Assembly: GCA_012031955.1 (NCBI GenBank) | Contig: JAAURZ010000141.1 | Coordinates: forward strand, 1-6,473 | Reading direction: 5' to 3' | Source: Bacteroidia bacterium | Lineage (GTDB): Bacteria > Bacteroidota > Bacteroidia > Cytophagales > Cyclobacteriaceae | Length of the DNA: 6,473 nucleotides | Program-made: the position numbers and the translations under genes | Shown: positions 1 to 6,473 of the stretch, one piece after another | Position numbering within the stretch: the first letter of the stretch is position 1 | Layout: each line of letters opens with the position of its first letter | Notes under the pieces: generated by a model | Databases searched by the model: none | Seen by the model: the letters and a program-made list of their open reading frames with translations, nothing else | What the model was told of the DNA's origin: nothing

Positions 1-369
1 ATCACAGAACTGCGCGACACGGGCTACCTGGGGTATGCACTGTTCGTGCCGCTCACTATACTCACCGCGTTCCTTATTTTCCTCGTTACTAACAAGCTCG
101 ATCGATGGGGTGTACTAGACATTCTCAGGTTTATTGGAAGTCGTTCGCTCTACATCTACATCATGCACCTGATCTTTACCGGCGCCGTCAGGGTGCTACT
201 GGCACGGTACTTTAACCTGCCAGTCGAAGCAATGTTTGGTCTCATATTGTTTGCAGGCGTGCTGTTGCCCATGGTTGCCTATGAGCTACTTGTCCGGTTG
301 AAGATGACTTTTCTGTTCGAACCTCCGCGCATCTCGAAGAAGGAAGTTATTTCCGACGATAAACCCTGA
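1..369 (+). CDS. Acyltransferase-3 family membrane protein, C-terminal fragment (5' end outside window)
   Basis: The frame is open from the first base to a TGA at 367-369, giving 122 residues with no start, so the gene begins upstream. Three hydrophobic segments are visible, at about residues 10-33, 42-67 and 78-100 of the fragment. The middle one carries an I-G-x-x-S-L-Y-I-Y-x-x-H pattern (from about residue 44), typical of the late helices of acyltransferase-3 proteins such as OatA- or WecH-like enzymes. A short basic, hydrophilic tail follows. Family members move acyl groups, often acetyl, across the inner membrane onto sugars of O-antigen, peptidoglycan or other exported glycans. The catalytic His and Arg of the family lie in the missing N-terminal part, so activity cannot be judged. 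The last 23 bp overlap the 3' end of the convergent gene on the other strand. The family call rests on a short fragment, and the substrate is unknown. Confidence 0.75.
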   Translation: MTELRDTGYLGYALFVPLTILTAFLIFLVTNKLDRWGVLDILRFIGSRSLYIYIMHLIFTGAVRVLLARYFNLPVEAMFGLILFAGVLLPMVAYELLVRLKMTFLFEPPRISKKEVISDDKP

Positions 370-1932
370 CTGTGCCGGGGTAAACACTCCGAGGTGCTTC
401 GAAGTGATCGACTTCAATGTAATGAGCATTGAGTTGCTCCTGTACGGCAAACGGGTAGAAATTATTCAGGTAAGGCAGGTCTTCAAACAGCACCAGGTCG
501 TAATACCCCGCGGCTATGCGATCGAGATAGGTTTCCAATTCCTTATCGAACATGCCTACGTGCAAATGATACCAAAGCGGCACGCCTTTGTCAAGTTCAA
601 AGGGAACCTCCGCCGCAAGGGGTGTAAGCTCCGACATATTTAATACGTGCGCTTGTGGTGGCAGTTGGCGTGCCAGCCTGACAACACGGTCGAGGCCCTG
701 AACAGTTGAAGCAGGTATTTTTACATGTCTAAACGTTTGAAGCTCCGTCGTTGTCCATGTTCCGGTGTTCACATAGATGTCGCATGCGTCAGGTGTTATG
801 ATGTAGGTATGTATGTCTACTACGCCCTCTGCAACCCTGGGTTTTGGAACCAGCTTGCTTACCACTTTGTCGGTATACCTCCAGTATTTTTCAGACCACC
901 ATAACAATACTGCGGCAACAATCAGCAGCGAAGCGGAGCGGCTTTTCATTATGCCGGTCTTCTGCACATGAAAAAGAATGAAGCCCGTGGCGAAGGCATG
1001 AAAAAATACATTGTTGTCGCGTGGCACGTAACTGGTCACCTGGAAAATAAGGGCTTCCACCAGCATGCCCAGCACCAGTAATGTAAAGATCAATTCGACC
1101 CTATCCCTAACCTTCAACACAAAGTAACGGTAGATGCCGACAACCAATACAATAGCCACATAGATTCTCTCCCACCTCGATTCATTCATCATCATGCTGA
1201 GCAAATCGTAAAGCGAGATGCGTGCGTGATGGGGTGCCTGACCATAGTTGAACCAGTAGCCAATATTATCGGTGGTGAAGGGTAGTATCCAAAGCAAACC
1301 GAACAGGACTATCAACGCAGGAAAGCAGCGGCAGCAATGTACGAACGCTGCTGCCATGCGTTTACGCCTACCAGGATGAGGGCTATCAAGATACCGAGTG
1401 CGCCGGCATCCTGCTTTGTAAAAAATGAAAATACGAGAAAGAAAGCGCTGAGCGTAAGCAAGACCCACCTGGTGATGGGCCTTTGGTTGCCGGTAAGGTG
1501 ATGCATGAGAAACGCAAGTCCTGCTATCTGATACACGATGACACTGTGGTTGTATTGCGGCCACTGCAACCCGAGGATAAACGATAGCGCATACACCAGT
1601 ATGGCTGCAAACCGGGAGGTGGCGTTGAGCGGAAACGCCATCAGAAGCCACCGGAAAGCAACGCCCGACACGATGTTGATAAAGAACTGCGCCTTGGCAA
1701 GTGTAAACAAGGAGGGGCCGAATAGTTTAAAGAACAGTGCAGGCACAATCCAGTAACAAAAGCCCATGGGTATGCCGAAGTCGGCATACGGAGTTTGTCC
1801 CTCGTAAAGCCGGTATGCGCCCTCCCATGTAAGGTAGAGATTGATCTGGTAGGAGAGGTCGAAGAAAAGCGGGAGCGCAGAAAATACCAGGATTACGCCG
1901 AGTTCAAGGGTTGGTTGGAGGTGCTTTTTCAC
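347..1932 (-). CDS. GT-C-like multi-pass membrane glycosyltransferase candidate with soluble C-terminal domain, split by a frameshift
   Basis: Two overlapping frames together encode one protein. Codons from a GTG start at 1932 run to about 1325 (204 residues before the break), then the next frame runs to a TAA at 347-349. Adding one base at the TTTCC tract near 1321-1326 gives a continuous 528-residue product. As written, the upstream frame stops at 1312 after 206 residues. The GTG is forced, because the codon just before it is an in-frame TGA. The N-terminal half has many hydrophobic helices. The first external loop holds W36-E37-G38 and G45-x-x-P48-Y49-x-D51-F52, a pattern seen in GT-C/GT39-like enzymes that transfer sugar from a polyprenyl-phosphate donor outside the inner membrane. 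The last helix is near residues 334-346. About 175 mostly polar residues follow, a probable periplasmic domain I do not recognise. The start lies 8 bp after the stop of the preceding gene, so co-transcription is likely. Exact activity and sugar are unknown. Confidence 0.75.
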
Positions 1933-1940
1933 TCAGTCAA

Positions 1941-3161
1941 TTAGTCGGTTATAAAATGCACTATAAAGCTAAACAGATTGAGGCCAATGGCATACAACAC
2001 GCATCCTCTAAATAGCCAGCCCGGTACGGACTTGTACCCCCAGGCGAGCAGTACGACAAGCGCAGGTATGAAATCAAGAGCGAAGCGTTGTGTGTTTACT
2101 TGCTTCCAACCGTTGTTATGATAAAACAGTGTAATGAAAAGTATGAGCACAATGGTGCAGGCGTAACCGAAAATTAGCTTTCTGTTTCCGGCAGCCTTCA
2201 ATGCAAACACAAAGAACGGTGAGGCTGCGAGGAGGGAAGTGCCAAAGAAATCAATATGTTTTACCGTAAGCAGGCTGTCTCCTTCAAAGACAAGATTATG
2301 TCCTTTTACAAACATGTGATAGAAATTGAACCAGAAATAGTCGGCGCTAAAAAGTCCGTGATTCAGTACGCGGTCCCTGAACATGGGGCTCCCGTCTACG
2401 ATGGCTTTGTAGTTGATGTACTCGTACCCCGTGGAGAAAAAGTCGTCGAAACGCAGATAGTTGAATACAAGATAAAAGACGGCAAAGGCCGAAAAGGCCA
2501 GCCCTGTCACCATCAGGTGCCGTAGTATCGGCCATGGCTTCTTGTCGTATTCAAAAGCGTAGAATATGATCAGTATCCCGTACAGAACCGTCATTTGCCG
2601 CGACAGGAACGCGGCTCCCAGAAGGATGCCCAACAGCCATGCGCGCCTCTTGTCGGTGAGCTCCCACAGGAAAATGAAAAGGATGGCGCAACACACCACA
2701 TGCGCAAACCCGTTAATATGATGGCTGCTGAATACACAATAACAGAAACCCGTGCCGAAGAAAAAGCCATAAGTCAGCCACTTTCTTCCTGCAGGCGGCA
2801 CTTGCAGGTTTGTGAGCAACCTGTAAAGAAAATAGAGTGAGATGCATCCAAGTACTACGGCAATCAGCACACTGTTCACTTTGCCACCAGTTACTGCGGC
2901 CACCGGCAACACCACTATTGCCGGGAACGGAGGGAACCCTACGTAATGACGGTCCTTATAAGTGGAGACGTCCCAATGATATGCTTCTATGTCCAGCCGT
3001 TGCTTCAAAAATGCATTCGCCTGGTGAACGGCCAGGTTGTCGGAACCGTTGTCTTTGAGTATTACCGGCACATGAAGAATAAAATACGCTGAGAAGATTA
3101 CCAGCCAGTGCCACCTTTTCAGGTTTTCGAGATTGATCAGTTCGATAGCGAATTGTTTCAT
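1941..3161 (-). CDS. GT-C/GT39-like integral membrane glycosyltransferase candidate
   Basis: This intact frame gives 406 residues from an ATG at 3161-3159. A TTG one codon upstream (3164) is possible, but the ATG is the better choice. The protein is strongly hydrophobic, with the first helix at about residues 19-35 and many more up to the C-terminus. The first external loop contains K36-D37-N-G-S-D41. It is followed by Y68-x-x-R71-x-Y73-x-x-F76-P77-P78-x-P80, the tyrosine/proline-rich motif common in Bacteroidota proteins annotated as GT39 or dolichyl-phosphate-mannose-type transferases. Near the C-terminus, an N-T-Q-R-F-A-L-D-F-x-P-A segment leads into a helix, as in other GT-C proteins. Such enzymes usually take a lipid-linked sugar and glycosylate an acceptor on the periplasmic face. 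The gene sits between the SGNH hydrolase (75 bp upstream) and a second GT-C-like gene (8 bp downstream). No clear Shine-Dalgarno sequence is visible. The fold-level call is fairly secure; acceptor and sugar are unknown. Confidence 0.78.
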   Translation of the reverse strand: MKQFAIELINLENLKRWHWLVIFSAYFILHVPVILKDNGSDNLAVHQANAFLKQRLDIEAYHWDVSTYKDRHYVGFPPFPAIVVLPVAAVTGGKVNSVLIAVVLGCISLYFLYRLLTNLQVPPAGRKWLTYGFFFGTGFCYCVFSSHHINGFAHVVCCAILFIFLWELTDKRRAWLLGILLGAAFLSRQMTVLYGILIIFYAFEYDKKPWPILRHLMVTGLAFSAFAVFYLVFNYLRFDDFFSTGYEYINYKAIVDGSPMFRDRVLNHGLFSADYFWFNFYHMFVKGHNLVFEGDSLLTVKHIDFFGTSLLAASPFFVFALKAAGNRKLIFGYACTIVLILFITLFYHNNGWKQVNTQRFALDFIPALVVLLAWGYKSVPGWLFRGCVLYAIGLNLFSFIVHFITD

Positions 3162-3236
3162 CAAGCCAACTAATTATTATTTATCGGACAATTACAGGGT
3201 CATATCTCAGCATGATGCCTTTTTGCAAGGAACCGT

Positions 3237-4291
3237 TTACAGGGTGTCGACAATGAGGGCATTTCCATTGGGAGACACATGGCAGAAGTCGATGTAGATA
3301 TATTCGTCGTGATCGAATGCTTTGGTCATATCGACTACCCAAGGATAATTTTTCTCGCTCAGTATCTTTCTTATGTGATCGTAGACAGCCATAAAGTTTT
3401 TCCGGAATGCTTCGTCGAACTTCAGGTGATCTACTTTGGGACTGCCGATAAATGCAGCAGGTTGCAAGATGGCTATAAATTCGCCCCCGTTTGCGGTCAC
3501 AAGCTGATGCGCCATTTCCCAATTGTGAACCATGATCGAGGCAATCTCCTCTGCTTTGCCCGGCGTGCTGAGGCAATCATAAAGGGCGGTGTTGTCAGCC
3601 TCCTGTTTACTCCGGATGAGGCGTATGATATTATCCAGGAATGCATTGAACAAAAACTCTTTGACCTGCGCTGATTTGCCGCCATATATTTTGCGCTGGA
3701 AGAAGGGTACGAGGCGGTGCCCCGGGAGCTTGGTTATTTCAGAGGGACATAAGAAAGCGGCGTCATTAACGCCATCGTAAAAATAACCTTGTCTGCGCGC
3801 TGCCCCTCGCTGTAGAGAGAAATAAGGGCGTCGAGTTCCTGCCTGCTGTTATATGCGAGTTGTCCAAAATTCTTTACGTCGAACTGTGGGTATTTCTTAT
3901 TATAAAGCGCCGGAATCGTGTGGTCGTCGTCAGCGCCTTCGCCCCACATGGTGGATCCGCCGAAAAACCACACGCTGGTGTCTTTGGTGGCCTGGTAAGC
4001 CGGCACTTCGTGCACGCGCCAGCCATGTTCGTTAATGTGCAGCGTCTTCCCTGAGTAAGGACGCATACGCCAGCCTGTAAACGGTTCGTAGGCATGCGCC
4101 ACCCTGCCGTAGTCGTAAAAGATTTCGCGTGCCCGCGAAGGATTCTCAGAATAGTTTGGAAGTGTTTCCCTTCCCTTGTTGCCGGCGCGCAGCAATGCGC
4201 CTGCTCCCCAATTAAGAACATAGAGCAGTACAACGAAGATAACTAGGTTAACAAGGACGAGCTTGAGTAGTCTGCCGAACTTCGTTTTCAA
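3237..4291 (-). CDS. Membrane-anchored SGNH/GDSL-type hydrolase (esterase/acetyl-transfer-like), split by a frameshift
   Basis: As written, the frame from 4291 ends at 3734 after 185 residues. Adding one T to the T5 run at 3779-3783 joins it to the frame ending at the TAA at 3237-3239, giving 351 residues. All SGNH blocks then appear in order. G111-G112-S113-T114 supplies the nucleophile Ser113. N141-F-G143 gives the block II Gly. Y172-D-G-V-N176-D is block III with the oxyanion Asn. D335-F-C-H338 near the C-terminus provides the Asp and His. One hydrophobic segment at about residues 9-34 suggests an inner-membrane anchor with the catalytic domain in the periplasm. A G-W-R...N-E-H-G-W-R stretch (residues 73-92) precedes the catalytic domain, as in SGNH proteins linked to exported polysaccharides. 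Read literally, the truncated product lacks Asn, Asp and His and should be inactive. The start is a TTG; no ATG exists between it and the in-frame TAA at 4325-4327. It is probably the first gene of an operon with the two GT-C genes. Removal or transfer of O-acyl groups on a glycan is inferred. Confidence 0.82.
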
Positions 4292-4352
4292 AATTGAAGA
4301 GGTTTTTCCCTGGTTCAGGTTTGGTTATGGACAAAGTTTGATCAAGCAAAGT
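4292..4352 (-). promoter_or_regulatory. Presumed promoter/leader region of the three-gene operon
   Basis: This 61-bp AT-rich gap lies between a strong terminator and the start of the SGNH gene. The operon should therefore be transcribed from here unless the terminator leaks. I could not identify a full Bacteroidota promoter (-7 TAnnTTTG with a -33 TTTG at the expected spacing). The nearest -7-like match is AAACTTTG on the minus strand at 4339-4332, with one mismatch. No Shine-Dalgarno sequence is evident before the TTG. The call rests on position, not on a motif. Confidence 0.3.
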
Positions 4353-4390
4353 AAAAAAAAATGACTAACCATCGATCGTGATTAGTCATT
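4353..4390 (-). terminator. Rho-independent terminator of the T9SS cargo gene
   Basis: Read on the minus strand, a perfect 9-bp inverted repeat (AATGACTAA at 4390-4382 with TTAGTCATT at 4368-4360) encloses a 13-nt loop that can extend by a few inner pairs. It runs directly into nine T residues (4361-4353). This is the classic intrinsic terminator layout and lies 25 bp past the stop codon at 4416. The stem is AT-rich, but the long U tract compensates. The plus-strand version lacks a T tract of comparable quality, so it acts mainly on minus-strand transcripts. It separates the cargo gene from the SGNH-led operon. Confidence 0.85.
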
Positions 4391-4415
4391 CTTTATTCAG
4401 TTAGAGCCTGTGCTC

Positions 4416-6473
4416 TTAATTTTGAATCATTAGCTTCTTCTTCACCAGTTTGCCATTCTGGTTCACTATCACAAAGTAGACGCCGCTAGGCAGCGATTCC
4501 ACAGGTGCAATTCTCACGCCTTCACTCAATTGATCGACATCAAAGCTGCCGCCGAACATCCGCTTGCCGACCATGTCAATCAACTCGATATTGGCATTGC
4601 CTCGTGTTCGGGAGGTGACTTGCACGTTGATGTTATCGGTGGCTGTCGGATTCGGGTAGATAGTCAGGTTCAACACGAGGTTATCAGGATTCTCTACACC
4701 GGTCACCAGGTACTCATACGGGTCTGATTCGGCGGAGCAATTTCCAAGGGTGACCAGCGAAGTGTACACGCCCGGTGCCGTGGGCTTGTACCAGGTGTTG
4801 GTGGCACCAGCAATGGGCTGGCCATTGAGCAGCCATTGCACGGTTCCAATCGTAGTTACGAAGAGACTATCCCGTTCGAAAGTGAGCAACGGGATTTCCA
4901 ATATTTCAGGTGATACAATAATTTGAGTAAGCTCACCTGTACACCCGTTGGAGGTTGCACCTGCGACAAAGTACACTGTTTCCCCGCGGATAATATCGGT
5001 GGCAAAAATGCCCGTCGATGTTTCGCCAATTACCTGCTTGCTGCTGTTGTACCATACGTACTTCCCGTTGGCAGGTGCGCCTTCGGCTGTCAGTTCGGCT
5101 ACATATCCCTCGCACACATTGAGGAACGGTTCTGTCGTTAACAGATCTGGCTTAATGCTGTAGTTAATGGTGGCCGATGTGGGTAGCGTGATGCTTGAGC
5201 ACCCCTTGAAGTTTGCCACAACTCTCAGGCTGTTCTGTCCGGCGGCAAGGTTCGACGCAGGCACCAACAGGTCAAGCGCTGCGCCTTCTCCCTCGAAAGT
5301 ATCGGAGATCACTTCGCCGGTGCTATTGATGATGTAGTATTGTACGCCGCCTTGTGCGTGTCGAGCGAAACTGTCAGGTTTGAGCCGCCACAAAGATCAC
5401 TCGCGCTAAGCTGCGGCGTTGTGTCGATGTTTTCGCGGGTAAGGGTTATCGCGAAACGGTTACTACCAAACGTGGCCGCATCGGTTGTTACCTGGAACTG
5501 ATACGAATTTGTCGCCTTAATATCGAACGAAGCATTGGTGTAGTTGTCGCGGAATATCATACTCTGAATGCCTTTCAGTTGATCAAGATCCTGGAATGAA
5601 AGCGTGTATGTTCCGGCCGTCACGTTTTGTATGTTAAGTCTCACTTCCTTCGTGCAGAAGCTGTCGGATGTTTTGTTGATAGCCAACGGCGTTTCGTCTG
5701 CTGCCAGTGTCGACAGGTTGAACAATGTGTTGGGGCGCTTCACAGCGTCCACCAACTTGTCATAATCGTCGGTGCCGTCGGGCGACAAGATGATGTATGC
5801 CGGGTCTTCGAATGAGGCGTTGCTCAGTACAGCGGTAAAGAAATTTGCGCTGGGCTGATTGCCATCGCGATATAGCGCTGTTTGCGCATCAGCTTTAGCG
5901 CTTTCGTGTATTGTCAAAGAAGGGCTGCTGTTGAGGGTCTGAACCCAGAAAGCCTGACCGGGTGCAATGCGACCACCGGGAAGTGAGCCAACGCCCGAGA
6001 CGGCATCCCAGTATACAAACTGACCACTGGGGTTGTCTCTTACGGAAGCCGTGTTGCCAATGCCCGAACGGTTCCAGCCTGCAGTGTTCCAGAGAATAGG
6101 AGACGCGTAAGGGTTGCCAAGGAGGTTCCATCCATCACTGGCGCCGCCACCGGTACCAGGATCCAGAATGAAGGAGTGATCGCCCTGGTAGGGATTGCCC
6201 GCAACTTCGATCGTAATCGGATTAGTTCCATTGTAAAGGTATGTCGAATAGCCCACGCCTTTTTGAATAGGTGCCGTGTTGTTTCCGCCGCTTGCAGGGT
6301 AGGCCACCCAGCCGCCCGCGGGTTCGTCGTAGTAGAACATAGACGACGCGGAACCACCGGACGAGCCAGTAAACGGACCTGTAATGTTGATGTATGCCTG
6401 CCAGTCGGCAACAGTTACACCCTCCACTGATGTAGAAATGTATCGGTATATCTTTCCTTTTGGCGACAGGTAG
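4416..6473 (-). CDS. T9SS-secreted surface protein with Ig-like domains and C-terminal sorting domain, 3' part, split by a frameshift
   Basis: About 685 residues are visible once one base is added near 5350-5362. The frame is open to the window edge, so the start and signal peptide lie beyond 6473. The upstream frame alone ends at 5309. The N-terminal visible part is rich in Gly, Asn, Ser and Thr and includes G-W-N-L-L-G-N-P-Y-A-S-P (around 6140-6100), a phrase frequent in large Bacteroidota secreted proteins. Next come at least two beta-rich modules opening with a Cys (L-C-G-G-S-N and V-C-E-G-Y) and containing later G-C pairs, like Ig-like/PKD-type repeats. The last 84 residues (4670-4416) form a type A Por sorting domain: L-T-I-Y-P-N-P near its start, I-E-L-I-D-M-x-G-K in the middle, and L-P-S-G-V-Y-F-V-I then a basic K-L-V-K-K-K end. 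Such proteins cross the outer membrane by T9SS and are released or attached to the surface after the domain is cleaved. No catalytic domain is visible, so an adhesin or structural role is possible but unproven. Confidence 0.85.

Noticed and set aside
404..643. Plus-strand ORF of 79 codons
   Set aside because: It lies antisense to the soluble C-terminal domain of the 347-1932 gene and shows no recognisable features. It is a shadow ORF.
3165..3236. Possible extra small gene or RNA between the SGNH and GT-C genes
   Set aside because: The gap is only about 75 bp, AT-rich near the downstream start, with no coherent frame, hairpin with T tract, or tRNA-like structure.
3181..3576. Minus-strand ORF of 131 codons overlapping the SGNH gene
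   Set aside because: It is Arg/Ser/Cys-rich with no family features and lies in another frame of the SGNH C-terminal part, where block V is well preserved. It is a shadow ORF.
4332..4350. Bacteroidota-type promoter (AAACTTTG with an upstream TTTG)
   Set aside because: The -7-like box has a mismatch at its first base, and the nearest upstream TTTG is only 7 bp away rather than about 20. Not good enough to call as a promoter motif.
4371..4378. ATCGATCG palindrome as a protein binding site
   Set aside because: It lies in the loop of the terminator hairpin, is short, and similar GATCGATC-type strings arise by chance. No second copy at a meaningful position.
1312..5370. Programmed ribosomal frameshifting in three genes
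   Set aside because: No X-XXY-YYZ slippery heptamer lies in the right phase at any of the three sites. The longest homopolymer is only five bases, and three unrelated genes are affected. Missing bases explain it better.
6040..6411. Minus-strand ORF of 123 codons inside the T9SS cargo gene
   Set aside because: It is a Pro/Arg/Thr-rich translation of an alternate frame. The overlapping frame has coherent Gly/Asn-rich secreted-protein sequence.

Overview
The window looks like a chromosomal segment from a member of the Bacteroidota. The main evidence is a secreted repeat-rich protein (minus strand, 4416-6473) that ends in a type IX secretion (Por) C-terminal sorting domain, a system confined to that phylum. 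Weak or absent Shine-Dalgarno sequences and several non-ATG starts fit this. Chitinophagaceae or Cytophagales would be a reasonable guess but is inference only.

Layout: (1) 1-369, plus strand: the C-terminal end of an integral membrane acyltransferase of the acyltransferase-3 family. (2) 347-4291, minus strand: a probable three-gene operon. In transcription order it holds a membrane-anchored SGNH/GDSL-type hydrolase (4291-3237) and two multi-spanning GT-C-like membrane glycosyltransferase candidates (3161-1941 and 1932-347). (3) 4353-4390: a strong intrinsic terminator serving the gene to its right. (4) 4416-6473, minus strand: the 3' part of a large T9SS cargo protein with Ig-like domains. 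The acyltransferase and the operon converge and overlap by 23 bp at their 3' ends.

The combination of acyltransferase-3, SGNH hydrolase and GT-C enzymes suggests decoration of an envelope glycan or glycolipid with sugars and acyl groups. The shared substrate is inferred, not shown.

The most striking property of the sequence is that three of the four minus-strand genes are broken by one frameshift each (near 1321-1326, 3779-3783 and 5350-5362). All three are repaired by adding exactly one base, and the repaired proteins have intact family motifs on both sides of the break. The simplest reading is uncorrected single-base deletions in a draft long-read or metagenomic assembly. Real pseudogenization is a second possibility and programmed frameshifting a distant third. 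I found no RNA gene, CRISPR array, insertion sequence or other mobile element, and I do not see a convincing new biological system here.
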